Part shown: positions 35,793 through 44,710 of the stretch, piece by piece
How the letters are laid out: the number at the start of each line of letters is the position of its first letter
Numbering within the stretch: the stretch's first letter is position 1
From: Lichenicola sp964247755
Lineage (GTDB): Bacteria; Pseudomonadota; Alphaproteobacteria; Acetobacterales; Acetobacteraceae
NCBI GenBank assembly: GCA_964247755.1
Contig: CAXTVX010000009.1
Coordinates: 14,827-78,826, forward strand
Reading direction: 5' to 3'
DNA length: 64,000 nt
Made by a program: the position numbers and the translations under genes
The notes under the pieces: generated by a model
The model's input: only the letters and a program-made list of their open reading frames with translations
Database searches by the model: none
What the model was told of the DNA's origin: nothing

Positions 35793-37061
35793 ATGCCTGA
35801 TCCGGCGCCTTCCGCCGCGATCGGCCCGCGTGGCCTCCTGCTGATGGGTGGGTTCGGCTTCGCGTCCGGCCTGCCGCTCTATCTCACCTTCTTCACCTTG
35901 CAGCAGTGGCTCAGCGAGAGCCACGTGTCGCTGCGCACGATCGGCAGCGCCGCCCTGATCGGGCTGCCCTACCTGTTGAAGGTGCTGTGGGCGCCGCTGA
36001 TCGACCGGTCGGCTCCGGGTCCGCTCGCCCGCCTCGGCCGCAGGCGGGGCTGGATGCTGCCGATCCAGCTCCTGCTGACGCTGACCCTGGCGGGAATGAG
36101 CTTCTGCCATCCCGCCCGGGCGTTGTGGCCGGTGTTCGGCACCGCCTGCCTGCTCGCCTTCCTGTCCGCCAGCCAGGACATCACGATCGACGCCTGGCGG
36201 ATCGAGTTCTTTCCCGCCCGGCTGCAGGCGGCAGCGCTCGGCGCCTACACCTGGGGCTACCGCATCGCCATGCTGGCCTCGAGTTCCGGCGCGATCTCCA
36301 TCGCCGCCCACAGCAGCTGGCACGTGTCGCTGCTGTCGATGGCGGCGCTAAGCCTGGCCGGGCCGATCCTGGCGCTGGCAGCACCCGAACCACGGCTTCC
36401 GCCATCTGCCCCGGTTCCCCGCGACTGGCGTGCCGCGCTGCGCAGCCGGGTGATCGAGCCGTTCCGGGACCTGCTGGGCCGGCCGGGCGCGCCGACCGTG
36501 GTGCTGTTCGTGCTGGTGTTCAACCTCGGCACGCAGCTGGCCGACACCATGGCGTTTCCCTTCTACCGCCGCCTTGGCTTCGGCTCGACCGCGGTGGCGG
36601 CGGCAAACGGCGTCCCTCTGCTGGTCGCGGCGCTGGCGGGGGCGGCCGCGAGCGGGCTGCTGGTGCCCCGGATCGGCATCGGACGGACCATCATCCTGTC
36701 CGCCTGCGTGCAGATGCTGTCGATCGGGCTCTACCTCGCCCTGCTCGGCAGCGGCCCGGTGTTCGCCATGCTGCTGCTCAAGGTGATGGTGGAGAACTTT
36801 GCCGAGGGCCTGGCCCAGACCAGCTTCGCCGCCTACCTGTCGCGCCTGTGCTCGCTCCGTTACACGGCGACGCAGTACGCGCTGCTGTCGTCGCTGGCGC
36901 CGGTGGCGTGGCGCACCCTGGGCGGCACCACCGGCTTCCTCGCCGAAGGGCTGGGCTGGGAGGGTTTCTTCCTGCTGACGGTCGCCGCCTGCCTGCCCGG
37001 GATCGTGCTCATGCTGCTGCTGCTGCGCCGACACGCCGAGGGGGTGCTGCGGCCGGCCTGA
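35793..37061 (+). CDS. AmpG-like MFS muropeptide permease
   Basis: 422 residues with about 12 hydrophobic segments. AmpG-family features: GFASGLPLYLTFFTLQQWL near the N terminus, LLKVLWAPLIDR, and the signature SASQDITIDAWRIEFF. AmpG imports GlcNAc-anhydro-muropeptides for cell-wall recycling, which would link to nagA at 10503. Shorter than E. coli AmpG, like many alphaproteobacterial versions; substrate is inferred by family. Upstream terminator at 35734-35771. Confidence 0.85.
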   Translation: MPDPAPSAAIGPRGLLLMGGFGFASGLPLYLTFFTLQQWLSESHVSLRTIGSAALIGLPYLLKVLWAPLIDRSAPGPLARLGRRRGWMLPIQLLLTLTLAGMSFCHPARALWPVFGTACLLAFLSASQDITIDAWRIEFFPARLQAAALGAYTWGYRIAMLASSSGAISIAAHSSWHVSLLSMAALSLAGPILALAAPEPRLPPSAPVPRDWRAALRSRVIEPFRDLLGRPGAPTVVLFVLVFNLGTQLADTMAFPFYRRLGFGSTAVAAANGVPLLVAALAGAAASGLLVPRIGIGRTIILSACVQMLSIGLYLALLGSGPVFAMLLLKVMVENFAEGLAQTSFAAYLSRLCSLRYTATQYALLSSLAPVAWRTLGGTTGFLAEGLGWEGFFLLTVAACLPGIVLMLLLLRRHAEGVLRPA

Positions 37062-37071
37062 ACAGCCGGCC
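37051..37071 (+). terminator. Short GC hairpin over the AmpG-like stop codon
   Basis: GGCCGGC-CTGAACA-GCCGGCC, a perfect 7-bp stem whose loop contains the TGA stop, followed by TTGCTG. Weak T-tract, so it may be only a pause site before selO. Confidence 0.35.
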
Positions 37072-37120
37072 TTGCTGCGCGTTCAGGTCCGGCCGATGCG
37101 TGCGGTCGCGAGGATGCCCG

Positions 37121-38497
37121 ATGACGACGTCGTTCCAGCCGTCCACCGCCCATGCCGAACTGGGCGAGCCGTTCTTCGACCTGGTGACGCCGGCGCGCTT
37201 CCCGGAGCACGGGTTGCGCTATCGGAATGTGCAAGCATCGGCGCGGATCGGGCTCGATGCGCTGTCCGACGAGGAGTGGATCCGGCATTTCGGTCGCTTC
37301 GAGCCGCTTCCCGGGTCGTTCCCCCGCCCGCTGGCGCTGCGCTACCACGGACACCAGTTCCGGAACTACAACCCCGACCTCGGCGACGGGCGCGGCTTCC
37401 TGTTCGCGCAGGCCCATGACCTGGTGGACGGGCGGCTGCTCGACCTCGGCACCAAGGGCAGCGGGCGGACGCCGTGGTCGCGCGGCGGCGACGGCAGGCT
37501 GACGCTGAAGGGTGGCGTGCGCGAGGTGCTGGCGACCGCGATGCTGGAAGCGCTCGGGGTGGAGACCTCCCGGTCGTTCTCGCTGGTCGAGACCGGGGAG
37601 GCGCTGGAGCGGGGCGACGAGCCATCGCCGACGCGCTCGGCGGTGCTGGTCAGGCTCAGCCATTCGCACATCCGCATCGGCACGTTCCAGCGGCTGGCGT
37701 ATCACGGCGACACCGACGCGATCCGGCGGCTGCTGGACCATGTGGTGCGACACTACCTGCCGGAGGCGGCGCGGGAGGACAAGGCGGCGCAGGCGGTGGC
37801 GTTCCTCCATGCGGTGACGGCGCGGGTGGCGCGGGTGGGCGCGCAGTGGATGCTGGCGGGGTTCGTGCACGGGGTGCTGAACACCGACAACATCAACGTC
37901 ACCGGGGAAAGCTTCGACTACGGGCCGTGGCGGTTCCTGCCGAGCTACCAGCCGGATTTCACCGCGGCGTATTTCGATACGGGCAAGCTGTATGCGTTCG
38001 GGCGGCAGCCGGACACGCTGCTGTGGAACCTCGTGCGCCTGGCGGAATGCCTGCTGCCGCTGGCCTCGCAGGAGGCGCTGGAGCCGGTGCTGCTCGGCTT
38101 CGGCGAGCAGTTCGGCGCCGAGCTGGTGGCAGGAATGCTGCGCCGGCTCGGCCGGGCGTCGGGGGGTACGGAGGCGGACGCGGCGACGAGCGGCCAGGTG
38201 TGGCTGGCGCTGCGGGAAACGCAGGTGCCGTTCGAACGGTTCTTCTTCGACTGGTATGCGGCGGTGCCGGACGGCTATGCGCAGCCGGAGTTCGAGGCGC
38301 TGCGCGGCATGCTGTCGGCGCATGCGCTGGCGCCGGGTGCGGGCCGCGACCACGCGTATTTCCGGCGCGGGGTGCCGTGCACGATGCTGATCGACGAGGT
38401 CGAGGCGCTCTGGGCGCCGATCGCGGCCGCCGACGACTGGTCGGCGTTCCATGGGAGGCTGGACGACATCGCGATGATGGTGGACGCGCTGTCCTGA
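37121..38497 (+). CDS. selO: Protein adenylyltransferase SelO (YdiU/UPF0061)
   Basis: Pseudokinase-fold enzyme that transfers AMP to Ser/Thr/Tyr of proteins. 458 residues, near the short end of the family. Visible: RYHGHQFRNYNPDLGDGRG, LGTKGSGRTPWSRGGDGRLTLKG (nucleotide-binding Lys and Arg region, shown in part), SHIRIGTFQRLA, and the active-site block HGVLNTDNINVTGESFDYGPW. No C-terminal selenocysteine/Cys redox tail is evident (ends VDALS). The TGA stop at 38495-38497 coincides with the left flank of the inverted-repeat element. Confidence 0.95.
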   Translation: MTTSFQPSTAHAELGEPFFDLVTPARFPEHGLRYRNVQASARIGLDALSDEEWIRHFGRFEPLPGSFPRPLALRYHGHQFRNYNPDLGDGRGFLFAQAHDLVDGRLLDLGTKGSGRTPWSRGGDGRLTLKGGVREVLATAMLEALGVETSRSFSLVETGEALERGDEPSPTRSAVLVRLSHSHIRIGTFQRLAYHGDTDAIRRLLDHVVRHYLPEAAREDKAAQAVAFLHAVTARVARVGAQWMLAGFVHGVLNTDNINVTGESFDYGPWRFLPSYQPDFTAAYFDTGKLYAFGRQPDTLLWNLVRLAECLLPLASQEALEPVLLGFGEQFGAELVAGMLRRLGRASGGTEADAATSGQVWLALRETQVPFERFFFDWYAAVPDGYAQPEFEALRGMLSAHALAPGAGRDHAYFRRGVPCTMLIDEVEALWAPIAAADDWSAFHGRLDDIAMMVDALS

Positions 38498-38663
38498 GAG
38501 CCCGTTTGAGAATGGGATGTGCCGAGTGAGAGTGACGCGCTGGCGCGTCACGGCCGGCGTGTCTTTCGAGAACCGGAGCGGAGCGGCCGTCTGGCCGTGA
38601 GCACCGGCAAGCGCGAGATAAGGCGCGTCGGATCGCCGGCACGGCGCATTCCCAAACGGGCTC
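38498..38663. mobile_element. 166-bp MITE-like inverted-repeat element with TGA target duplication
   Basis: Left end GAGCCCGTTTGAGAATG (38498-38514) matches the right end read in reverse, GAGCCCGTTTGGGAATG, with one mismatch over 17 bases and continued similarity to 27 bases (GTGCCG). The element is flanked directly by TGA at 38495-38497 and TGA at 38664-38666. Three-base TNA duplications and GAG-type ends are known from the IS1031 branch of the IS5 family, which occurs in Acetobacteraceae. Internally it has no gene, but it carries a perfect 9-bp hairpin GTGACGCGC-TG-GCGCGTCAC (38532-38551). It is probably a non-autonomous derivative mobilised in trans. Confidence 0.72.
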
Positions 38664-38726
38664 TGAGCGGCGGTCCGGCCTGGCGCCGCCTGTTGCCGGG
38701 CCTGGAACTGTGCGAAAAGCGGGTGC

Positions 38727-41462
38727 ATGACCACGCGAGCGGCGAGGACCGGGGCCCCGGGTAGCAGCGGACCGGCATCCGGCATGGACGAAGCGGACGA
38801 CGCGGGCCTGCGCGGCCGCCTGGCAGAGCTGGACGCCGAGAACGCCCGGTTGCGCGACGCGCTGGCGTGGGCCGGGGGCGACGAGAACCGCTACCGCGCG
38901 ATGTTCGGGAGCGCGGTCGACTTCGCCATCATCGCCACCGACGTCGACGGCCGGGTGACTGAGTGGAACACCGGTGCCGTGCGCCTGCTCGGCTGGTCGG
39001 CGGAAGAGATGCGGGGCAGGACGGCGGTCCGGTTCTTCACGCCGGAGGACCGGCAGGCGGAGCGGCCGCGCGAGGAGATGCGGCAGGCGCTGGAGGCCGG
39101 ACGTGCCGGCGACGAGCGCTGGCACCTGCGTCGCGACGGCGCGCGGTTCTGGGCCAGCGGCGAGATGATGCCGTTGCGCGGGCCGGACGGCGCCCTGCTC
39201 GGCTACCTCAAGATCCTGCGCGACCGCACCGCCGAGCACGAGGCCGGCGTCGCGCGACGGCGGAGCGAGGCGTTCCTGCGCCTGATCCTGGACAGCTCGG
39301 TCAACGGCCTGTGCGGCCTCGATCGCGACGGCGTCGTCACCTTCTGCAACGCGGCCGCGTCGCGGATGCTGGGCCTCGCGCGGGAACAGGAGGCGGTCGG
39401 CCTCCGGCTGCACGATCTCATCGGTTCCTCCGGCCCGGACGGAGGCCCGATCACGGAGGCGGCGAAGGCGGGCAAGCCCGGGCACGTCCGCGACGCGACG
39501 TTCTTCCGTGCCGACGGCACGCGGCTCCCGGTCGAGTGCTGGATCCACCCGATCCGGCCGGGCGATGCCGATGCTGGCGCGGTCTGCACCTTCCTGGACA
39601 TCACCGAGCGCCGGAAGGCCGAGGACTCGCTGATTGTCGAGACCCGGGCGCTGGAAACCCTGAACCGCACCGGCGTGGTGATCTCCAGCGAGCTCGACCT
39701 CGAGCACGTGGTGCAGGTGGTCACCGATGCCGGCCGGACGCTGACCGGTGCCGCGTTCGGCGCGTTCTTCTACAACGTGGCGACGCAGGCCGGCGAGAGC
39801 TACATGCTCTACACCATCTCCGGCGTCGACCGGTCCGAGTTCGACAAGTTCCCGATGCCGCGCAACACCGCCATCTTCAGTTCGACCTTCAGCGGGATCG
39901 GCATCGTGCGGTCGGACGACATCCTGGTCGACCCGCGCTATGGCAGGAACGCGCCGCATGCGGGGATGCCGGGCGGGCACCTGCCGGTCCGGAGCTACCT
40001 GGCGGTGCCGGTGGTGTCGCGCTCCGGCGAGGTGCTGGGGGCGCTGCTGTTCGGCCATCCGGAGCCGGGCCGATTCACCGAGCGGCACGAGTACCTGCTG
40101 GTCGCGATCGCCGCGCACGCGGCGATCGCGATCGACAACAGCCAGCTCTACCAGGCGGCGCAGCGCGAGCTGGTGGACCGGCGCCGGGCCGAGGAGCAGC
40201 TGCGCGAGCTGAACGAGACCCTGGAAACCCGGATCGCCGAGGAGATCGCCGAGCGGGCCAAGGCGGAGGCGGCGCTGCGCCAGAGCCAGAAGATGGAGGC
40301 AGTGGGCCAGCTCACCGGCGGCCTGGCGCACGACTTCAACAACCTGCTGACCGGCATCACCGGCAGCCTGGAACTGCTGCAGACCCGGGTGGCGCAGGGC
40401 CGCATCGACGAGGTGGACCGCTACGTCAACGCGGCACAGGGGGCGGCCCGGCGGGCGGCGGCGCTGACGCACCGGTTGCTGGCGTTCTCGCGCCGACAGA
40501 CGCTGGATCCCCGGCCCACCGACGTGAACCGGCTGGTGGCCGGGATGCAGGAGCTGATCGAGCGCACCATCGGCCCCGGGATCGCGCTGGAGCCGGTGGC
40601 GGAGGACGGGCTGTGGACCACGCTGATCGATCCGAGCCAGCTCGAGAACGCGCTGCTCAACCTGTGCATCAACGCCCGTGACGCCATGCCCGATGGCGGG
40701 CGGCTGACAGTGGAGACCGGCAACCGCTGGCTGGATGGGCGGGCAGCGCGGGAACGGGAGCTGCCGGCCGGTGCCTACGTGACGCTGTGCGTGTCGGACA
40801 ACGGCACCGGCATGCCGCCCGACGTGATCGCGCGCGCCTTCGACCCGTTCTTCACCACCAAGCCGATTGGCCAGGGCACCGGGCTCGGCCTGTCGATGAT
40901 CTACGGCTTCGTGCGCCAGTCCGGTGGCCAGGTGCGAATCCATTCCGAGCCCGGGCGGGGCACCACGGTGTGCCTGTATCTGCCCAGGCAGTCGGGCGAG
41001 GCGGACGCCACGGAGATCGAAGTGCTGCCGGGAGTGGCACCGCGTGCCGGGCAAGGCGAGACGGTGCTGGTGGTGGACGACGAGCCCACGGTGCGGATGC
41101 TGGTGGCCGAGGTGCTGGAGGATCTGGGCTACTGCACGATCGAGGCGGCGGATGGTGCTGCCGGCCTGCAGGTGCTGAACTCGGCCGTGCGCGTCGACCT
41201 GCTGGTGACCGACGTTGGCCTGCCCGGCGGCATGAACGGGCGGCAGTTGGCGGATGCGGCCCGGGTGGCGCGGCCGGCGCTGAAGGTGCTGTTCATCACC
41301 GGCTACGCCGAGAACGCGGTGCTGAGCCACGGCCATCTCGAGCCCGGGATGCACGTGCTGACCAAGCCGTTCGCGATGGAGGCGCTGGCCGGGCGGATCA
41401 GGGAGCTGATCGCCGGAAGCCGGGATGCGGATCCGGTTGGAGCGTCCCATCTCCCGGCCTAA
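38727..41462 (+). CDS. Hybrid histidine kinase (PAS-PAS-GAF-HisKA-HATPase-REC)
   Basis: 911 residues with no membrane segment, so cytoplasmic. Order: short coiled coil (about 25-50), PAS (about 55-175, FAIIATDVDGRVTEWN), PAS (about 185-300, GLCGLDRDGVVTFCNAAASRMLG), GAF (about 315-475), HisKA with His535 (GGLAHDFNNLLTGI), HATPase_c (N box LCINARDAMPDGG, G boxes SDNGTGMPP and GQGTGLGLSM), and a C-terminal receiver with Asp829 (VLVVDDEPTVR ... LLVTDVGLPGG). The H-box form HDFNN is common in kinases feeding their own receiver. Input signal unknown; PAS residues do not reveal a cofactor. It begins 63 bp after the inverted-repeat element, which may therefore shape its promoter. No partner regulator is adjacent. 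Confidence 0.93.
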   Translation: MTTRAARTGAPGSSGPASGMDEADDAGLRGRLAELDAENARLRDALAWAGGDENRYRAMFGSAVDFAIIATDVDGRVTEWNTGAVRLLGWSAEEMRGRTAVRFFTPEDRQAERPREEMRQALEAGRAGDERWHLRRDGARFWASGEMMPLRGPDGALLGYLKILRDRTAEHEAGVARRRSEAFLRLILDSSVNGLCGLDRDGVVTFCNAAASRMLGLAREQEAVGLRLHDLIGSSGPDGGPITEAAKAGKPGHVRDATFFRADGTRLPVECWIHPIRPGDADAGAVCTFLDITERRKAEDSLIVETRALETLNRTGVVISSELDLEHVVQVVTDAGRTLTGAAFGAFFYNVATQAGESYMLYTISGVDRSEFDKFPMPRNTAIFSSTFSGIGIVRSDDILVDPRYGRNAPHAGMPGGHLPVRSYLAVPVVSRSGEVLGALLFGHPEPGRFTERHEYLLVAIAAHAAIAIDNSQLYQAAQRELVDRRRAEEQLRELNETLETRIAEEIAERAKAEAALRQSQKMEAVGQLTGGLAHDFNNLLTGITGSLELLQTRVAQGRIDEVDRYVNAAQGAARRAAALTHRLLAFSRRQTLDPRPTDVNRLVAGMQELIERTIGPGIALEPVAEDGLWTTLIDPSQLENALLNLCINARDAMPDGGRLTVETGNRWLDGRAARERELPAGAYVTLCVSDNGTGMPPDVIARAFDPFFTTKPIGQGTGLGLSMIYGFVRQSGGQVRIHSEPGRGTTVCLYLPRQSGEADATEIEVLPGVAPRAGQGETVLVVDDEPTVRMLVAEVLEDLGYCTIEAADGAAGLQVLNSAVRVDLLVTDVGLPGGMNGRQLADAARVARPALKVLFITGYAENAVLSHGHLEPGMHVLTKPFAMEALAGRIRELIAGSRDADPVGASHLPA

Positions 41463-41475
41463 AGTCTTATTAGCA

Positions 41476-41497
41476 TCGAAACGACATGATTTCGATT
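41476..41497. promoter_or_regulatory. Palindrome in an AT-rich spacer
   Basis: ATCGAAA-8 bases-TTTCGAT, a perfect 7-bp inverted repeat, followed by GATATAACGG at 41500-41509, which could be a -10 region. It lies in the most AT-rich short stretch of this part of the window, ahead of the 84-residue gene at 41607. Operator or promoter role is inference; it might also be a weak terminator of the kinase gene. Confidence 0.35.
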
Positions 41498-41606
41498 ACG
41501 ATATAACGGAGACGTGTTATCAAAGGCCATCGCCGGCCTGCGCCGACCTGCAAGGCACCTGCGACGAGAGGCTTCGTCCTCCCACCCCGTCAGCGGAGGC
41601 TGTGGA

Positions 41607-41861
41607 ATGGCGTTCTACCGAGTCTATCTTTCCGATGCCGCCGACCTCGTCCAGCAGACCGTCAGCATAGATTGCGGGAGCGACGGGGAAGCCGTCGACC
41701 ATGCCAGGACTCTCATCAAGGCCGGCGGGGAGGTCGAGGTCTGGAACGGCGACACCACCGACGGGCCGCTGATCTGCTCGCTCGCCTCGATGCAGGGGGC
41801 GATGAGCTCCGCCCTGGTGAAACGGTCGGCGGACCCTTGCCGGCAGAGCCACGCCGCCTGA
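41607..41861 (+). CDS. Small conserved-type hypothetical protein (DUF6894-like)
   Basis: 84 residues. The layout MAFYRVYLSDAADLVQQTV, then CGSDGEAVDHARTLIKAG and EVEVWNGDT resembles small alphaproteobacterial proteins (AFYRFHL...DAEAIAHARAL...VEVWxGDRL) of the DUF6894 type, of unknown function. GGAGG at 41595-41599 decides ATG 41607. Sits alone after the hybrid kinase. Confidence 0.6.
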   Translation: MAFYRVYLSDAADLVQQTVSIDCGSDGEAVDHARTLIKAGGEVEVWNGDTTDGPLICSLASMQGAMSSALVKRSADPCRQSHAA

Positions 41862-41944
41862 CCGGCCTGCCGAGGCATCGGCGTCCGGCGGTGCCTGTCC
41901 GGGACGGCGTCATCAGCCTTGGCGCCTGCATGGCTGGTGGGGAT

Positions 41945-42208
41945 TTAGCGGAGGCCCCAAGCCGTGACCTCGATCACCTGTCCTGTAGCGTCATCCACCG
42001 ACATGGTTGTGCCGCTGCCGACGGTCGCCGTGCTGACGACCCAACGCACTGAAGGCCCGTTGCGCTGAACTCCGGTCACGATCAAGTCCGCGCTGCTGGT
42101 GCCGGCAGGCAGCGCCCTCCGGGCAAGGCCTAACGCATCTGCCTCTGTCAGCCGGGTCGCTGAACGGCGAGGCGACAGACCGATCAGACCGCACAACAGG
42201 TCAATCAA
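41945..42208 (-). CDS. Small hypothetical protein with PepSY-like end
   Basis: 87 residues. TTG start at 42208 is supported by GGAGGA a few bases upstream on the minus strand. The N-terminal half is helical (LTEADALGLARRALPAG); the C-terminal half has beta pattern VRWVVSTATVGSGTTMSVDDATGQVIEVTAW, which recalls a PepSY-type strand-turn (ddaTGqViev). No signal peptide is clear. Function unknown. Confidence 0.5.
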   Translation of the reverse strand: MIDLLCGLIGLSPRRSATRLTEADALGLARRALPAGTSSADLIVTGVQRNGPSVRWVVSTATVGSGTTMSVDDATGQVIEVTAWGLR

Positions 42209-42353
42209 CGGCTTCCTCCAGGCAGCGGAAGATGTCGAGGCGCGGCCGTCCTGGCCGACATGTGCGCGGTTCTAGACATGGCAGTCCGACCCAGGCGACT
42301 ATTCGCCTGGACCGGACGAAAAGGTAGCCTTCACTAGCGTCTTGATCGGGACG

Positions 42354-43376
42354 CTAGCGGCGGCGCGGCAGGAGCATGAGGCCGAGGGTGGCGAGGCCGA
42401 AGGTCGCCATCGCGCCGACGGTGCCGCGATGCTTGGTGCCCCAGAGCTGGGCGCTGAACGGCAGGGATTCGCGGTCGAACGCGCCGTGCGTGCCGGACGG
42501 GCGGGTGGACGGCGTGAACAGGTTCTCGTCCTGGGCCTCGGCGATGCCCGGGTTGTGCGAGGTCTGGCTGCGCGGCGCGATCTTGGCCATCAGCAGGTCG
42601 GTGAGGCCCGGGGCCAGCGCGTTCAGCAGCCCGGTCTGCACCGTCTGGCCGCCGACCAGCACGTCGCGCCGGCGGTTGGTGGCGGCGAAGTAGATCGCGT
42701 CGGCCACCAGCTCCGGCTGGTAGATCGGCGGCGGCGGGCGCGGCAGACCGTCGAGCCGACCGGTGGCGTGGCTGTAGAACGGGGTGTTGACGCTGGGCGG
42801 GTAGACGGTGGTGATCCGCACCCGGCTGCGCTCGTGCATCAGCTCGGCACGCACCGACTCCGCGAAGCCGCGCATGGCGTGCTTGGCTCCGGAATAGGCC
42901 GACTGCAGCGGCACGCCGCGCAGGCCGATGGCGGAGCAGATGTTGACGATCACGCCCGCGTCGCGCGGCCGCATGTGCTCCAGCGCGATCCGGGTGCCGC
43001 GCACCGTACCCATGTAGACCACGTCGGTGACGCGCTCGAACTCCTCCTCGGACATTGCCGTGAACGGCGCGAACACGCTGACGCCGGCATTGTTGATCCA
43101 CACGTCGACCGGGCCGAGCTCGGCAGCGATCGCGGCGGCGGCCCTGCGCAGGGCGTCGCTGTCGGTCACGTCGGCGGCCTGGGCGCTGACCCGGCCGCCG
43201 GTGCTGCCGCCCGCGAGCAGCACGGCGCTGCGTGCGGCCTCCAGCGGCGCGGCGCCGCGGGCGATCAGGCCGACATGCCAGCCGCGCTTGGCGAACAGCT
43301 CGGCGGTGGCGAGCCCGATCCCGGACGAGCCGCCGGTGATCGCCACCACGCGCGGAGTTTGGGTGTCGTCTGCCAT
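42354..43376 (-). CDS. Short-chain dehydrogenase with C-terminal membrane-like tail
   Basis: 340 residues. SDR core: TGGSSGIGLATAELFAKRG, WINNAG, NICSAIG, and YSGAKHAMRGFAESVRAEL (catalytic Tyr and Lys). After about residue 275 comes a linker with TSHNPGIAEAQDENLF and a final hydrophobic segment (TFGLATLGLMLLPRRR). Related to the SDR at 7792-9147 in the core but lacking the ABM-like module. ATG 43376 matches the family start; upstream in-frame Mets are improbable. Substrate unknown. Confidence 0.85.
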   Translation of the reverse strand: MADDTQTPRVVAITGGSSGIGLATAELFAKRGWHVGLIARGAAPLEAARSAVLLAGGSTGGRVSAQAADVTDSDALRRAAAAIAAELGPVDVWINNAGVSVFAPFTAMSEEEFERVTDVVYMGTVRGTRIALEHMRPRDAGVIVNICSAIGLRGVPLQSAYSGAKHAMRGFAESVRAELMHERSRVRITTVYPPSVNTPFYSHATGRLDGLPRPPPPIYQPELVADAIYFAATNRRRDVLVGGQTVQTGLLNALAPGLTDLLMAKIAPRSQTSHNPGIAEAQDENLFTPSTRPSGTHGAFDRESLPFSAQLWGTKHRGTVGAMATFGLATLGLMLLPRRR

Positions 43377-43768
43377 GATGCCCCTTCGAGGCGGAACCGT
43401 CCCGCGACGAGGTGGCAGCGCCCGGCCGTTGCCCCGGTTGCCGGGAACGACCGGCTTTCCTCCGCCGGGCCGGATCCGGCCAGCCGGCGATGCGGACCGG
43501 CGTCGGCGACAGGGCATGGCCGCCATGCGTGGCAACGCCGCGACGGCCCGCACACCTGTTGCGCACGGTCACGCGATGGATGGTTGCGCAGCCTCGCCGG
43601 ACGCGTGATGACGGGGAAAGGAAACGAGGCGTCCGTTCGGAACAACGGGAGCGGCCCGTCCATGTGGCAGCGTCCTGCCAGGCCGGCACGGGCGCTCCAC
43701 GCGTGTCCGCGCCGGTGCGCGGCGTGCGGCGCGGCGGCGGCCTGGTGACCGGCGGAGGGGGAACGGGA
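43377..43768. other. Divergent intergenic region between SDR and cys operon
   Basis: 392 bp with no supported gene. It should contain promoters for both directions, including the sulfate-assimilation operon. I see no SAM riboswitch or CysB-like site with confidence. A G-rich ribosome-binding site (GGAGGGGG, about 43754-43761) precedes the TTG start of cysD. Confidence 0.5.
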
Positions 43769-44710
43769 TTGCAGCTGATCGAGCCTGTGTCGGAGGGAGC
43801 GGCTGCAGGACCGGTCCGTCTCACCCACCTGCAGCGCCTGGAAGGGGAAAGCATCCACATCCTGCGCGAGGTGGTGTCCGAGGCGGTGCGGCCGGTGATG
43901 CTGTACTCGGTCGGCAAGGACAGCGCCGTGATGCTGCACCTGGCGCGCAAGGCGTTCCACCCTGCCCCGCTGCCGTTCCCGCTGCTGCACGTGGACACCA
44001 CCTGGAAGTTCCGCGACATGTACGCGCTGCGCGACCGGATCGCGGCGGAAGACGGCATGGAGCTGCTGGTGCACCGCAACCCGGACGCCCTGGCGCGCGG
44101 CATCAACCCGTTCGACCACGGCGCGCTGCACACCGACCTGTGGAAGACCGAGGGGCTGAAGCAGGCGCTGGAGCGATGGCAGTTCGATGCCGCGTTCGGC
44201 GGCGCGCGGCGCGACGAGGAGAAGAGCCGGGCCAAGGAGCGGGTGTTCTCGTTCCGCTCGGCCAGCCACCGCTGGGACCCGAAGAACCAGCGGCCGGAGC
44301 TGTGGAACCTGTACAACGCGCGGAAAGGTCCGGGCGAGAGCATACGGGTGTTCCCGCTGTCGAACTGGACCGAGCTGGACGTGTGGCAGTACATCCAGCT
44401 CGAAGGCGTCCCGATCGTGCCGCTGTACTTCGCGGCACCCCGTCCGACGGTGGAGCGGGACGGGCTGATCCTGATGGTCGACGACGAGCGGTTTCGGCTG
44501 CGTCCGGGCGAGGTGCCGGTGCTGCGCTCGATTCGCTTCCGCACGCTGGGCGACTACCCGCTGACCGGGGCGGTGGAAAGCAGCGCCGCCACCCTGCCGG
44601 AGGTGATCCAGGAGATGCTGCTCGCCACCACCAGCGAGCGGGAGGGACGCGTCATCGACCATGACCAGCAGGGCTCGATGGAGAAGAAGAAGCAGGAAGG
44701 ATATTTCTGA
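43769..44710 (+). CDS. cysD: Sulfate adenylyltransferase subunit 2
   Basis: ATP-sulfurylase small subunit; with CysN makes APS from sulfate and ATP. 313 residues from a TTG start at 43769, close to the usual length of about 300; a G-rich Shine-Dalgarno supports it, and a GTG at 43744 is an alternative. PP-loop YSVGKDSAVMLHLARKAF, then HVDTTWKFRDMY, the arginine-rich GGARRDEEKSRAKERVFSFR (in part), and C-terminal DHDQQGSMEKKKQEGYF, all typical. Stop overlaps cysNC (TGATG). Confidence 0.95.
   Translation: MQLIEPVSEGAAAGPVRLTHLQRLEGESIHILREVVSEAVRPVMLYSVGKDSAVMLHLARKAFHPAPLPFPLLHVDTTWKFRDMYALRDRIAAEDGMELLVHRNPDALARGINPFDHGALHTDLWKTEGLKQALERWQFDAAFGGARRDEEKSRAKERVFSFRSASHRWDPKNQRPELWNLYNARKGPGESIRVFPLSNWTELDVWQYIQLEGVPIVPLYFAAPRPTVERDGLILMVDDERFRLRPGEVPVLRSIRFRTLGDYPLTGAVESSAATLPEVIQEMLLATTSEREGRVIDHDQQGSMEKKKQEGYF

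Noticed and set aside
43412..43768. In-frame upstream extension of cysD
   Set aside because: Has no similarity to the family N terminus; the TTG at 43769 with a G-rich Shine-Dalgarno gives the normal length.
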